A DNA stretch of 64,000 nt from Mytilinidion resinicola. Its lineage: Eukaryota; Ascomycota; Dothideomycetes; Mytilinidiales; Mytilinidiaceae. Position 1 is the first letter of the stretch; each line of letters begins with the position of its first letter. Positions 32,205 through 44,049 of this stretch are shown here, in pieces. The notes below the pieces were generated by a model that was not told where the DNA came from, searched no databases, and saw nothing but the letters and a program-made list of their open reading frames with translations. The stretch spans positions 124,001-188,000 of the forward strand of contig NW_022985459.1 of NCBI RefSeq assembly GCF_010093595.1, given 5' to 3'. Made by a program: the position numbers and the translations under genes.

Positions 32205-33960
32205 ATTGGAGAACGGGAATGGGATCTGAAAAGTCTGAGGGCTAGAAAATGTAAAGAAGGATGATAGAATCGTACTAAATCGAAGAATGAATGTTGAAGT
32301 TTCGCGGGAAAGGGGAAGATCCCTTGCAGTTCAAACAAACTTTGTCCATGTCCATCGACCCGTATTTATGTTTCTTCGCGTCTCCCCCCTCCTCAGACCC
32401 TTCTAGGAAAGACTTCGCGGTATAGCTATAGCATAAAGCAGAAGCGCTGCGCAGTACCGGCTCCTGCCCCGGCGTCCTTCCATAGCAAGTCCACGGGGGT
32501 TGCTCCGTCCTTGGTTGCGAGATGCAATCCATGAATCCCTCGGCATTGATTCTCAATATTGCCAGTGATAGGTCGATAGAGACGACGGCGAGCGGCAGGC
32601 TAGGATGGGCTAGATTGGCGATACCGGCGCAGCGGAGCCGATGTTGTGCAGGCGGTCGTGGGACAGGAAAGATGCCAGGGACGAGGCGTTGACAAGTCAT
32701 GGGGGTGTTTCGAAGTCTTTGGAAGACCACTCAAACTAGGACATAGTTGCTAGGATATCCAATGCCGAGGATTTCTTTCGGAGAACGCGCGAAACGAGTA
32801 CCGTTTCGCCGGGGCAGAACATCGTCTGATCGTTAAACGCATTGTCGAGATCCCGAGATTCCGGTTCTAGAGATATACCGAAGGCGTTTAAAGTTTATGA
32901 TATAACGGCGTAGATCAATGCGGGGATATTTGAGCCACAGTTGTGTGGGGAAATGTGCCTGACTTGGACGAAATAGGCTGGTGGTTGAGGAGACATCCTC
33001 CGAATTGCAGATCGCAAATCTCAACCTCGGCACGTTTCAGGTCAACATAGCTTTCATTTGAAACGTGAATCATGCACACGTACTATTGGTCGGCCTTGGT
33101 GGAGTCGTGGTACGTCGTCTGAGGTTGAGGCGATTGTTCCACGATCGCCCTTGCATCGTTTTGGGGATTACGGCGTCGGGCGGACGAATTGACAAGGTAG
33201 ACCCTAGATATTCTGCAAAGCACGACTTTCTACCCAGGAGACTTGCATGTTCTCAGGGTGCCGCAAGTTGGCCCATAGCAAGGTGAACGAGACGTGGCAC
33301 ACGGTGGAAGTATCTTGTCCAAGATGCTGATCTCCAAATCTATTAGTCGTGGAACCTTACGAAGATGTGGCCCGAGCCGCAGGGAAATACCAAATTCCAA
33401 GCTTTTGCGTTAGAAAACTTTGTATCTTCTTGACGGAACGAAGAGCCTTTGGGAAGAGTGGACAGGATCGCGCCAAGCTTTATCAACAACACCTCAACTT
33501 CTTCCAAAGCCCCCAGTGACCGAACACACCACACCTCGCCGCTTCAACACAGTCATGCGTCAGGACTCCCACATCTCTCCTCGCCATCATACACCCATAA
33601 GCTCCTCCTCCTTCCTTCTCTCAACGAGCGAGGCATCACGACCTTCCTCCTCGCCGCGATCTCGACTCCAACGACGTTAATGGTCGGCTACGACAACGCC
33701 TTCGCGGCACCCTCGACCTCGGTGACAGCCCTCAACATACCAGCCTCATCTAAAGCCGACGTCTCGACACGCTCTGCCCGCTACGGCCGTGACATGTTTA
33801 GCGACCCGGCCCGACCCGGAAGCTTCCTCAAAGTCCCGCCTCGCTTTCCCCCTCTACAACCTATAGAGCTTTTACCTCTACAAGGCTCGCCGAGCAGAAC
33901 TACTTAGGCAACATGCAGACAGCTCTGACGGAGGACCGGCGGCCACGGCGACAGAACATG
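32205..33960. other. Intergenic, no supported gene
   Basis: Long frames here lack start codons or known motifs. A plus-strand open stretch (33449-33907) is Ser/Thr/Pro-rich and may be an eroded gene; nothing recognisable. Confidence 0.3.
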
Positions 33961-34710
33961 GACGGCGGCGGCGGCATGACTTTTGGCTGCACTTTTGAGA
34001 ACTGTTCATGAGCGGCATCACGCTCCCCGACTTAAACTTCGCTACACAAACCTATCCTAGCGAAGAGACCTCTTGGCATTTCGACGACGTCCGCAAGATT
34101 CCGACCCTCGAAAACATCGTAGCTAGCGCATAGGCAAGCTGTAGTCGAGTCCCACACGAAGCAGCTCAACCGTGCCGTCGCAATGAAAGAGGAGGTCCTG
34201 AGCAAGGGCGGACAACAACCAATTCCAAACCGCTTGAAAGAGAGAGAAAGACTTCCCGGAGAATCACAGCGTAGTGCTCTGCGAAAAGACTATCTGGTGC
34301 CCCAAGTGGCAGCTCAAGGGGGAGCTGACACCTTGGCCAACGCTACCGGAGATGAAGGGGGAGAGAGACGACAGAGCGAAGACAGCGGGAGGAAGACAAC
34401 AGAGCAAAGACAACCATCGGATGGTTCCTGCCCCTTCCGCACGAGCCTGGTAGCGCTGCCGTGGCCTGGCACAACCTCCGTGTCTTGCCCGCTTGGCCCT
34501 TTAATGACGTGCGGAAGATCCCGACCCTGGAAGACATCCTGATCCTGTGGATGAGATCGACGAAGACATCGTCCCAGATCCAGACTGCGAACCTCGCTTT
34601 CCTGTGTGGCTCACCCGGACCGAAAGAGACGACGATGATGAGGATGACCCGCTTCGAGCAGAGTCATGTTGCCATTGCCGACGACTATGCTAGATATGAT
34701 GGGGAGTAAG
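33961..34710 (+). pseudogene. Eroded gene region with a duplicated DVRKIPTLE segment
   Basis: At 34069-34125 the plus strand encodes SWHFDDVRKIPTLENIV, and at 34490-34545 AWPFNDVRKIPTLEDIL. The two are about 420 bp apart and in frames broken by stops. The protein family is not recognised; the conservation of the segment shows that coding DNA was duplicated and then decayed. Confidence 0.4.
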
Positions 34711-35065
34711 TAAAGCCCTTTCAGTAGTAGCGAGGTAGTGCAGAGCGCTAGAGCGCCGTCTGAAGTGGCTCGACGTATTCTTCTTAGACCTTCCAAAACA
34801 ATTCATGCACTTTTCTTGAGAATATACGGAGGCACGTCAAACAGTGGTATCAGAACGTGCATGAGCTTATGATGAAAGACTGATCTACAATTCGCTACAA
34901 ATATAAAGAAAAACAAGCCGGATATCCAACCCAGAAGACCCAGATACGAGAACGTCGGATAGCTGCCTTGAGCAAGTCCGCTCACTCCGAGGGTAGACGA
35001 CGGACGCGATGTGTTGAGCAGATGTTCCGAAGCCACCAGAGGAGCAGCAACGCCAGCAGGCTCCA

Positions 35066-35317
35066 CTAGGCCTCCTCGTCCACGTAGTCCAGGACGACGC
35101 GTATTCTCCTACCCTCAAGCTGTACCCTGATGTTGGTACATAAGATGCGGTCGAGCACAAGAAGGCCCACCGAGGCCCGCAAAGAAGCAACCGAAGCGGC
35201 CGGCGCGGTCCATGCTGTCAGGGAAAAGGTGATAGCGAGCTCTTCTTCAATTGTTGGAAAAAAGGCGGAAAAGGTGGCGTGAGCGGCGACGAAGACGATG
35301 GGGAGCAGGTGTGCCAT
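35066..35317 (-). CDS. Small hypothetical protein with hydrophobic N-terminus
   Basis: ATG 35317, 83 aa, ending VLDYVDEEA. Residues 2-20 are hydrophobic (HLLPIVFVAAHATFSAFF), compatible with a signal anchor, and the rest is mixed. No family recognised. A second open frame (34803-35066) abuts it without an ATG, so an additional exon is conceivable. A tandem array begins about 250 bp upstream, as for other minus-strand genes in this half of the window. Confidence 0.3.
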   Translation of the reverse strand: MAHLLPIVFVAAHATFSAFFPTIEEELAITFSLTAWTAPAASVASLRASVGLLVLDRILCTNIRVQLEGRRIRVVLDYVDEEA

Positions 35318-35564
35318 TTTTTGGACGCGAGTTTGGATTTGTGACGTCTGTGACCAATTTGTTAGCGTTCAGCTTCTGTATGCGTAGGTGATCACCATCA
35401 TCCACAGCGGTTGAGGCAGATTTGATTCACCTTGTGGTTGTTCGAGCTGCTGCTGGGGCTAGAAGTGAATAGGCTGGGGTGAAGCAATAGTTGATGCTAC
35501 GGAATAGATGTCGGGCCGAGGGCGCATCATCACGTAGTTCAAACAAGTGGTAATCACATTGAAG

Positions 35565-35975
35565 AGGCTAGATCGTGTACGTTCTCAGGAAATTTCATTG
35601 ATCGTTTGGAGGATCTTTGGATATGATCCTCTACAACTCTACAGAGGAGCAACCGGTCTTGTTTCCTTTCTTAGTTGTAGCAAGTCGAGAATATGTCACT
35701 CATCATATGCTCGTACCCACCTCGATGCCATCGCTTGAGGTGCCTCCGTGCACTCTCACGAACTGTGGATCAATCGTTTTGGAAGATATTTGAAACAGCG
35801 GTCTGCATCTTCATATAAGAGAACTCGAGCCTGTTTTCTTTTTTAATCGTAGCTAGTCGGGAATCAGCGTCTCGTCATAAGTTCATATACAAATTGATGC
35901 CACCGTTTGAAGCGCACCTGTGTATTTTCAAGAAAAATGTATTAATCGCTTTGGAGGACTTCAGAGCACGTTGAG
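35565..35975. repeat. Degenerate tandem repeat, ~3 units of ~185 bp
   Basis: A box reading GATCGTTTGGAGGATCTTTG at about 35600 recurs as ATCAATCGTTTTGGAAGATA (about 35768) and ATTAATCGCTTTGGAGGACT (about 35940). Between them GATGCCATCG / GATGCCACCG and GAGGTGCC / GAAGCGCACC boxes are also repeated. Confidence 0.65.
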
Positions 35976-36282
35976 TCACCTCAGATAGGCTGACCGGAGT
36001 AGAGTTCTCTATCCATAGTAAGTGATTTACAGTTCTTCAGCTAGAGTACTTGAGTGGGTTATTGTATATGAGGGTGTTATTGTATGGCCCGTGCGATTAG
36101 TAAGCAGGAACATCAAAAGTGACGGAGATTGCCGTTTTGCAGCGATTTCTCATGCAAATCAACACGTAACAACATCTGTACCGTTTTGAAGCTGGAAATT
36201 GATACAACATCTATCTATACAAGCTCTAACATGGTGTTGAGACTTGTTCCAACTCGTTCACCTATGATATCACTTTGTTCAC

Positions 36283-38401
36283 TCAATAGTAGCCCCCCTC
36301 AACACTCTCCAGCACGCGATTCTCATCCATTTCCCCATCCTCATCAATTTCCTCATCCATTTCCTCATCAAATTCCTCATCAAATTGTTCATCGAATTGA
36401 TCAATTTCCATCTCATCAGCCCCTGCATTCTGTGTTGAGTTCTGTGTTGAGTTCTGTGTTGAGTTCTGTAGGGAGGCCACATGCACGCAGGCATGCTGCC
36501 ATGCTGATATGGCTTCATCAACGGCTGTCTTAGCAATTGCATCAGCACTTGAAGCAATCAACAAAGCCTCATGAAGCTTCTTGACAGCGTTTTTCGTGAT
36601 TTGGCTGCCGTTCTGGCTGTCGGCTATAATGGCGTCATCGTACCTCTTTTGCACTTGTTTACGTTGACGTTGTGTAGCTTTATATTCTTTCTCCTTGGCT
36701 AGCTTGTGCACACGCAATTCGACTCGCTTGGCGACGGCTTCCTTCCTCTTCTGCTTATTCTCATCTTCATCTATCTTAGCTTCCTTCTTAAGTAACTTGG
36801 CGGCCTCTCGAAGCTCCTTAGCGTGTTGTTTCTTAGCTGCAGCAACAGCCTGGGCATCAAGAATTCTCCGGATTTCGGTTGTGGAAATATGGTGTGATTT
36901 TGTAAGCACTGAGTTCTTTTTCAATCGCTTATGTTTCTGTGTAGCTGTAGCTGTTTCAAGCTCGCGATTTCGATTGTTGACAAGCTGTAGTTCTGCACGT
37001 AGAGAATTGATTGTAGCGTATAGCTTGTTAGTGGCTGCATCACGTGTGGCCTGCGTAGCTGAGGCATGAGAAATTGATGTTCGGTAACGTGATATATCAT
37101 CTTGTGTTGACGGAGTTCTTGGATGCATTGGCGACGAAAGGAGAGCTGGCGTTCCAATCCGAATTTGCTGAGGAGTTGTATGGCGCTCAGATTGATCAGG
37201 CTTCTTCAATTTCTGTAGAATTCTTTGGGCATTAAGAGGCCATATTCCTGCTGCCAAGAAGCTTGTTTTGATGTATTGTGAGGTGTATACATCATCACGA
37301 ATCTGCCCGTAGAGCTCCAGGAACACTGTGCGGTCGATGCCACGTCGCTGAAGGCCAATATACTCGTCAATCTTATCTGAATATTGTTTCTTCAAGATGG
37401 AAAAGAGACAACGATCCAGCGGTTGGATATTATGAGTAGTATGGGGTGGCAAACAGAATGGGATAATCCTGGCCTCTTCGCATTTGGTAATAAATTCCAG
37501 AGAGAGGTGAGAAATATGGCCATCCATTAGAAGAAGCCGGTAACCATATTGTTCTCCTGCGGATTCTCTATCTTCACGGATATCCTCCCAATGATCCTCT
37601 CGTCGAGTCCACATATCAAAATGGTCAATCCACGCAGCAGCGTGTTGCTGATCACTCCAACCGTTGATAGAAACTCCAATCTCTGAATCTGGAACAGAAT
37701 TGAGAGCTTCCATACCCATATTCTTGGTTATTACTTTCCCCTTAAAGATAAAGTAAGAGGGAATAAAAATGCCGCCAGCAGATATGGCACCTATCTCTGT
37801 AACCCATTCTCTATTGCCAGGTGATAAANNNNNNNNNNNNNNNNNNNNNNNNNNNNNNNNNNNNNNNNNNNNNNNNNNNNNNNNNNNNNNNNNNNNNNNN
37901 NNNNNNNNNNNNNNNNNNNNNNNNNNNNNNNNNNNNNNNNNNNNNNNNNNNNNNNNNNNNNNNNNNNNNNNNNNNNNNNNNNNNNNNNNNNNNNNNNNNN
38001 NNNNNNNNNNNNNNNNNNNNNNNNNNNNNNNNNNNNNNNNNNNNNNNNNNNNNNNNNNNNNNNNNNNNNNNNNNNNNNNNNNNNNNNNNNNNNNNNNNNN
38101 NNNNNNNNNNNNNNNNNNNNNNNNNNNNNNNNNNNNNNNNNNNNNNNNNNNNNNNNNNNNNNNNNNNNNNNNNNNNNNNNNNNNNNNNNNNNNNNNNNNN
38201 NNNNNNNNNNNNNNNNNNNNNNNNNNNNNNNNNNNNNNGTGAGGTTGTGCGCTTGCCAGAGAGCCGATCAAGGATGGTTTGTGGGTGGATGGCATACGCA
38301 TTTGCGGTAGCTGTAGCGCTTGGATGGTGATGATTTCTGTACGAGTTAATAGCTTGCTGTATTCTCTCGCCTTTGCTAGGCCCACAGCGAATTCTGGGCA
38401 T
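36283..38401 (-). CDS. Pogo/Fot1 family transposase (DDE_1), interrupted by N gap
   Basis: ATG 38401 starts MPRIRCGPSKGERIQQAINS and then a Psq-type helix-turn-helix region (ATANAYAIHPQTILDRL) that binds the element's ends. After 410 N (37829-38238) the DDE domain continues: WVTEIGAISAGG, the second catalytic Asp in LLLMDGHISHL, the FCLPPHTTHNIQPLDRCLF block with the third Asp, and GIWPLNA. The first Asp must lie in the gap. A long coiled coil and a Gln-Asn-Ser-Thr repeat (36426-36466) precede a very acidic tail ending at TGA 36283-36285. With the N run as given, the N- and C-terminal frames disagree, so the gap length is inexact or hides an intron. Confidence 0.9.
37829..38238. other. Assembly gap (410 N)
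   Basis: A run of N inside the transposase gene, probably because the element is repeated in the genome and the assembler could not bridge it. Confidence 0.99.
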
Positions 38402-38543
38402 GTTGGATTTGTTATTTGAACGTGGTTATGTGGGTTGTTTCCAGCGTAAATACGCATCTCGGAGTGATTTGATGTTCCTGCTTACTAATCGCACGGGCCA
38501 TACAATAACACCCTTATATACAATAACCTACTCAAGTACTCTA

Positions 38544-41169
38544 GATGTGAATCTACGCCGTCACAATCGGAGCGGCCGTCACAATCTCCAACGGGGGAAA
38601 TTGCAGTGCCATCCCAAACGCCACAAGCTCGAGGAAGTATCAGACCGTGATCGTGATTGCCTAGCCGTCAGACATCCTAGGTACGATATAGTGCTCCAAG
38701 TTTTCGCTGAAGTGCTTAATTGAAGGCTAGAGTGCCCCCACAATTTCAGAATCGAGGCGCAGTCATCTGTGGGCATGGGATTGGCGTGGCCAAAGGGCTC
38801 GCAGTGACCTCAACCCTCAAACCTCTTAGACTTCTCAAGCGTGATGATCTTTTCGACTAGCTTTCCACAGAACGGTGCGTACAACGTGACCGGATGGGTA
38901 TGCAGCATAGCAAAAAGATCCTCCTTGAAAATCCTCCTTAAAGTGTCAACAACAACGCGACGCGTCAACTCACCACAGCGAGTCACGAAGGGAGACCGGT
39001 AAGCAATCCGACATCACTACACGCATTCAGCCATCAATAAGCAAGGAAGGAAGGAAGCAAGCAAGCAAAAGAACTTCTTCTTTGAAGTCCCACATAAGGT
39101 GAGATCATCAATGAAAAAAGATGTTGTGGAGAGATATCTCATCCGAGTTTTTGTCTCCAAAGATGAACCCCGCCCACCTTTCGGTGGAGTACCTGTTGTG
39201 CAGTAGGTAGGTGAACAGAATTCATGAGCTCTGTCACCCCGAGCAGTAAATTTCGTCTCGCCACACCGTCAGCCGCCATGGAGAAGAAGAGGAAAGTTGG
39301 AGGGGAGGGCGAGCTCTTATAGTCGACCGATCGAAATTTGTCGCCAAGGCGCTAAGGATTTGTCGGCCGGTAGTATTGACGGATCGAGAGGATGGAAGAA
39401 CGTGAAAGGTCGTGGAACTGTAAGGGAGGGGTGAAGGGCAGGTGTTGGAGGGCGGGTGGCTGGCTCTCGTCAGGCACCTGGCCGTCAGTGAAGCCGCAAA
39501 CTCCGCAGAGGTCATACCAGCGTTGAATGAGCATACTAGGATGTTTACTGGCGCACACATACTCACCACGTCATCCATCAGTGGCTGTACTGAATTGAGG
39601 GAGAGTATGTTATCACGAAAAGCAGAAACAAGCTTCACAAGGATGAGGTTTCATTCGGAACAAGATCTGTAGAGGGTATTGAGGAAGATCCTAGTATTTT
39701 TGATATGGATCCGCTAGCATGGGGTTTGTGGGCTGTCAGTTGGATATTCAAATGCAAAGGGATGCAGATCGGTTGAAAGAGCTGGTCTCGCTAAGTGCTT
39801 TTATTGGTCGTGAGACGAGGATTGGACAGTGTCAGAGGCTTGGAACATGGAAGAGGGGTGTACGGCTGAAATGAAGGTTACCATTTCCTCTTCAGAGGTC
39901 GAAATCACAAGTCACCGCAGCTCTTTTCATCGCCGTTTCGTTCGTTTTTGCGTTTCGTGGGCGTCTCTTATTATATAGTGTACCCCATCTATCTACAATA
40001 TCAAAAATCTGCTTTATGGTTGGAGCAACGTCCTGCTTCAAGCGCCACACTGAGTTTTAATGCATTGCGAAGCTTTGATGGAACTCGGGGAATTTGCAGA
40101 AGCCCGGGGGTACGATGGGCTTCATGACCTAGCTGTAGGGCATGGCAAGCGCGGCGTGGGCTGCTTATAGGGGAGTATGCAGGGACCATCCAGAAGATTT
40201 ACCCTGGTATTGACGTTAATGAAGGTGGGTCAGGGCACAGATGAGGCAAAGGAGGCGATAGAGGAGACAGTAGAGGGCGACGCTGTACATGAGTTGGTGT
40301 CAGCGGTCCGCCTTGGGCTTCAAATGCGTTCCTCCCAGTGTAAGGCAATTTGGATATCGGAGAGGTTGTATACACAAACAAATGCCCGGAAAATAAATTG
40401 TTTGCGGACGGCGGTTCCATTCAAGCTAGATGGTTTCTCTCGTTCCCCTCGCCGTATCCATCTATATCGCCTCCATTGCCTTTGGTCCTCACCCACGGGA
40501 AAGTGTACTTGTGCCAACACCCCAATGTGCCCTCATCATGATCCGTGGGAGTCCCTTACGATCGATGCCTGTTTCGAGAGATCAGCAAAGAAAGAATGCC
40601 TAGATCCGCTGCAGTGCCTCACCCCGTAATCATGTCTCTCAAGTGACCTGCGACACCTATCTCGTCAGCATATCTCCTTATCTACCAAATCCCAAAACAC
40701 ATCGCCAAATGATCATATATCTGAGTCCAGACACCTCCACCGGCGCCATGAGTGCAAAGCAGTGCGGCGTCGTGGTATCTCCGGTGACTCAGTCATCGCC
40801 GATTGCTGCCTCGGTTCTGCTCAACCTGCAAGCCCAATGCAGACACAAAAAGGTGCTTTGCGTGTGGTCCTACGCGCCAGCCACGCCACAATTTACTGGC
40901 CCTTCGCCCACGCACGATGACTTTTGGTTTTATCTTGGCTCCCCTGTCTGTGAGTGGGGCATTGAGAAGCCGAGCTCAGTGGATGGGGTGGAGCCGGGTG
41001 TGTTGGTAGGAAGGGACGCTGGGGGCTTGGGAGAGGCGAGAGGGGACGTACCGGGTGATTGTAGTGGAAAGGAGGTTACATTGAGGCATTAGAGGGCAGG
41101 ACGATGGCGAACTGCTGTTGGATTTAGTCAGTCGATGGTCACGCCAAGGAAGCAAATGACTACTCACTC
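38544..41169. other. Intergenic, no supported gene
   Basis: Open frames at 39234-39638 (minus), 40177-40629 and 40643-41092 (plus) start with GTG or lack recognisable motifs. Short AAGG/AAGC runs occur at 39045-39070. Nothing is annotated here. Confidence 0.3.
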
Positions 41170-41975
41170 TAGTATTATCTTTCCTAGAACAACGATAACC
41201 CAAGTTGTAGAACTTAGCGGACATTTCCTTGCCTAGACAGGTACCCGCTTTAGTCGGATCCAGGTCTCTTGCTCCACTGTTTCAAGACAATAAGGACCTC
41301 GAAGTAAAGTATTGTTGAAATGATCACCGCTGTATGTGCGCGGCGCCGTAGACTTTGTTAGCAAACTTTAGGTACACGGGCGCCTTTGTGTGATTACCCT
41401 TGTAGTACAGGTGGACCTTCTATAAGCCTAAACTATAAGTATAGTTAGCAGGCAAACCCTTCAAACTATGAGAACTTGCTGTACCTTGTTCGCGCGATAG
41501 TCCCCGATCTCCTGACGGAGTCTTCTGTCGTTCCTTGCCTCGTCGTCTCCGCTATACACGCTGTTTAGCAGTCCGAAAACCACGACCACCTCGCTCCGCT
41601 TCCTATTGGGTCCTACTTCCGCTTCATTTGCACGTGCGCCGCCCTTGATTACTGCTATTTTGCCCAGCTTTTTGTGGACCAATGGCTGGGTGATGCCGTG
41701 TTGGTTCAGGCCAAGTCCCTTGCTCTTCACGTGCCCTATCTTCTCCATCATGCGCGCTGCGGACGCATTTTTGCCAGGAAGGGTAGTAGATGGTTCGGAA
41801 TGCGTGGCCTGCTCCTCGGGATGACTAGAGCTGTCTGTAATTCGGCCAGTAAGAGAGCTGCGCCTAGTCTGCTGTGGGAAATGTGGGGTGAGGGACACAC
41901 TGAGTCGATCACGCTTGCCATCTGCACCCTTGCTGGTGACCTCCTAGTAAGGTTAGAGGACCTCACTTGGCGAAC
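41170..41975 (-). pseudogene. Decayed SPF45/RBM17-like gene (G-patch + UHM)
   Basis: On the minus strand, ASAARMMEKIGHVKSKGLGL followed by NQHGITQPL is a G-patch, then EVVVVFGLLNSVYSGDDE with EIGDY matches the first part of the U2AF-homology (UHM) RRM of the splicing/DNA-repair factor SPF45. After a GTACAG donor (about 41474) and a CTAAC branch the homology goes on in pieces: APVYLKFANKVYGAAH (the VFVKF strand) near 41350-41390, and SAKFYNLGY (the ARFYD end) at 41190-41224. No ATG in frame, and stops between the pieces. The N-terminal half is missing. It is a truncated, drifting copy; the functional gene should be elsewhere. Confidence 0.75.
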
Positions 41976-43596
41976 GTGTAGTGAAAGGCAAACGTACCCA
42001 GGACCCGCCCACTAGCCGTCGACTTGCAGCACTCCGCGCGACTCCAGGCGTTGGAGTCCCTCTCCTATCGGCATTTTGCACTCGGTATCCGGCAACTCTC
42101 GTCAGGACGTGATGACGACGGGGTAGGTGGCCTCGGCGACTTTCTGCCAGGCCGGCTCGACGAACTGCTAGGCCGGCTCGACGAACTGCTTAACAACGTG
42201 TTCGAAGTGGGCGGCGCTGAAGCTTGGGGGGAAGGTGAAAGGTGAAAGACGGCATATTGAAGAATTATGGTGTGAATTTGTGAGTGTACGGTCTGAAACT
42301 GTGTGTGATGCTGCTTCTTGGACTGGCGCAAGCGTGGACTCAGCTCAGTGTGGATGGCTATTGCGAGTGCAACAGGCTGTAGCTGAGCAGCTGAGCAGCT
42401 GATGCGAGAAGCACCGACTCTCCGAGGCTGGGTGATAAGGTCCGTAACGGGCGTACTGAGTATTGTTGTCACCTAGGATTCGTAGCCTTCTGCGGGCAGG
42501 TTTTCCTTGCGGGTGGCATCTCCGTGAAGTCCAGCGGTGAGGTGGTAAGTCCAACGGTGAGGCGGTAAGTCCAGTGGTGAGGTGATCGAGGAGATGTTCG
42601 AGAGAAGAAGTCGGTGGAGGACTTCTTGAAGTAAATAGCGGAGGCAGTAAGTCTTGTAAGATAGAGAGGTAGGAATAAAGCAGCGAAGGCAGATGTCGAT
42701 GTCAGTGAGCGCGGCGGGGAATAGACACAACCGGTAGTGGTGGGTCGGCCCGAGGATGCTTCGGCGGGAACGCGAAGTAGATGCGTGTCTCACGTTGAGC
42801 GACAGTCAGAGGGAAGATGTGTAGCCAAAAGCTGTTGTATTGATGAAGGTGAGGAAGCTAGCTATTGAGCGGAAGGAGGAAAGATATACACAAGGTGCTG
42901 AGTAAGCCTGCTAGAGAGGAAGGGACCGACAACGTGATCCGTCAGCCCAAATCGCATTCCCATTGCAGATGTAGTATAGCAAACTTGCGGCCATGTATCC
43001 ACAGCTTCCTTGGCCCCAAGGCGTATTCGAACACGTCAAACACGCCATGAGTTTGAGTAGGCCTCGGTCCTGCCATTCAATCACTGTTGACGTGCAACGG
43101 CCAAACCTTCCGCAAACCGATTTACACGAATTCCAAAAAAAGTCAGCTCTTCTTCCTTTGAATCTGCAAGTGGCGTAATACTCTCGGGATCCTATCGAGC
43201 TGCAAGGTGAGTAAGCTCCCGCTCATTCCATCCACTCGAGCTTAAGCAGCAGCTCGACCTACATCGGCCAAGGCGTCGACAAACCGACATATGCGTGTTT
43301 GGAATCACAATTAAAATCATATCAGCCATGCGCTCAACTTCAAACGACCTGGTGACACGATTTTTTGTGTGTAGAGTGCAAAATACGTGTGAATCCAAAG
43401 TGAGAATGCGCGGATTCTCGCAGTGGCGGAGGTGAGACGCCAAACTATACGTAAAAGACGCACATTACCTGTGGAAGACAGCGACATTGCCTGCGCACAG
43501 TAATCCAGGGCACTAGAAGGAGTGTGACGTCGGCGTTCAGCCGTAGCCGTGGCCCAACAATAACAAACGCGCACTGACCCCACCCACTTTCCAGTC
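41976..43596. other. Intergenic with a 20 bp tandem repeat
   Basis: No gene recognised. A short direct repeat lies at 42525-42584 (separate entry). The 43450-43596 stretch is the upstream region of the U6 gene. Confidence 0.35.
42525..42584. repeat. Three 20 bp direct repeats
   Basis: Units TAAGTCCAACGGTGAGGCGG, TAAGTCCAGTGGTGAGGTGA and a first copy beginning GAAGTCCAGCGG, with few differences. Confidence 0.85.
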
Positions 43597-43603
43597 TATA
43601 TAT
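43597..43603 (+). promoter_or_regulatory. TATA box of the U6 gene (Pol III type 3 layout)
   Basis: TATATAT ends about 24 bp before the inferred U6 start, the spacing seen for external Pol III promoters. Confidence 0.75.
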
Positions 43604-43626
43604 TTCCTCCAAAATCAACGCACTTC

Positions 43627-43723
43627 GCCTTCGGGCATTTGGTCAATTTGAAACAACACAGAGAAGATTAGCATGGCCCCTGCACTAAGGATGACACGCT
43701 TTATCAAAGTGAGCTTTCAAAGA
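43627..43723 (+). ncRNA. U6 spliceosomal snRNA
   Basis: The 5' hairpin GCCTTCGGGC is followed by ATTTGGTCAATTTGAAACAA, the ACAGAGA box (with GATTAGCATGGCCCCTGC), and AAGGATGACACGCTTTATCA, which are the universally conserved U6 segments that pair with U4, U2 and the 5' splice site. There is no intron, unlike some fungal U6 genes. The exact 5' nucleotide is inferred from the hairpin and the TATA spacing. A T run ends transcription. It provides the catalytic RNA of the spliceosome that the short introns here require. Confidence 0.97.
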
Positions 43724-43732
43724 TTTTTTTTT
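43724..43732 (+). terminator. Pol III terminator of U6
   Basis: Nine consecutive T directly after the U6 3' region. Confidence 0.9.
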
Positions 43733-44049
43733 GTCCTCAGATGAGGTTCGAGTCGCGCGGCGGTCACCGTTTCTTTTTTGCCAGTGAATTGTTTTGGGCC
43801 ACACAGTCGCTCTACAAATATACATTCTGTCCGAATACATAGAAGATTAAGCCTAGATTCGCATCCGTTCTTATTCACGGTCTCCTGCGCTTTACATCGA
43901 GTGTAGATCTCGTTCACTGCAGCCAAGGCACTCAGACGCTGCCATCACACTCGCAAATCACTCATGCGCACCTGTCAGATCGAATTGTACGAGCATTTTC
44001 AGTCGCGATAGCTACTCCTGTTGACAGCCTTGCTAATCTATAACCTTGA

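Larger units (their letters stand above)
36044..38541 (-). mobile_element. Fot1/pogo-type DNA transposon with TA target duplication
   Basis: Inverted repeats of 74 bp (36044-36117 and 38468-38541), beginning GAGTACTTGAGT, differ at two positions, both transitions. TA flanks each side (36042-36043 and 38542-38543). The element carries one transposase gene on the minus strand, interrupted by an assembly gap. Near-identical ends and an open C-terminal frame suggest recent movement. Confidence 0.93.

Noticed and set aside
39234..39638. 134-codon minus-strand frame
   Set aside because: Begins with GTG, Ser/Pro/Thr-rich without pattern.
40643..41092. 149-codon plus-strand frame
   Set aside because: GTG start; overlaps the tail of the SPF45-like relic on the other strand; no domain.
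43738..43760. GGTTCGAGTC resembling a tRNA B box just after U6
   Set aside because: No A box or cloverleaf can be formed around it; other GGTTCGA hits in the window also fail. No tRNA gene is called.
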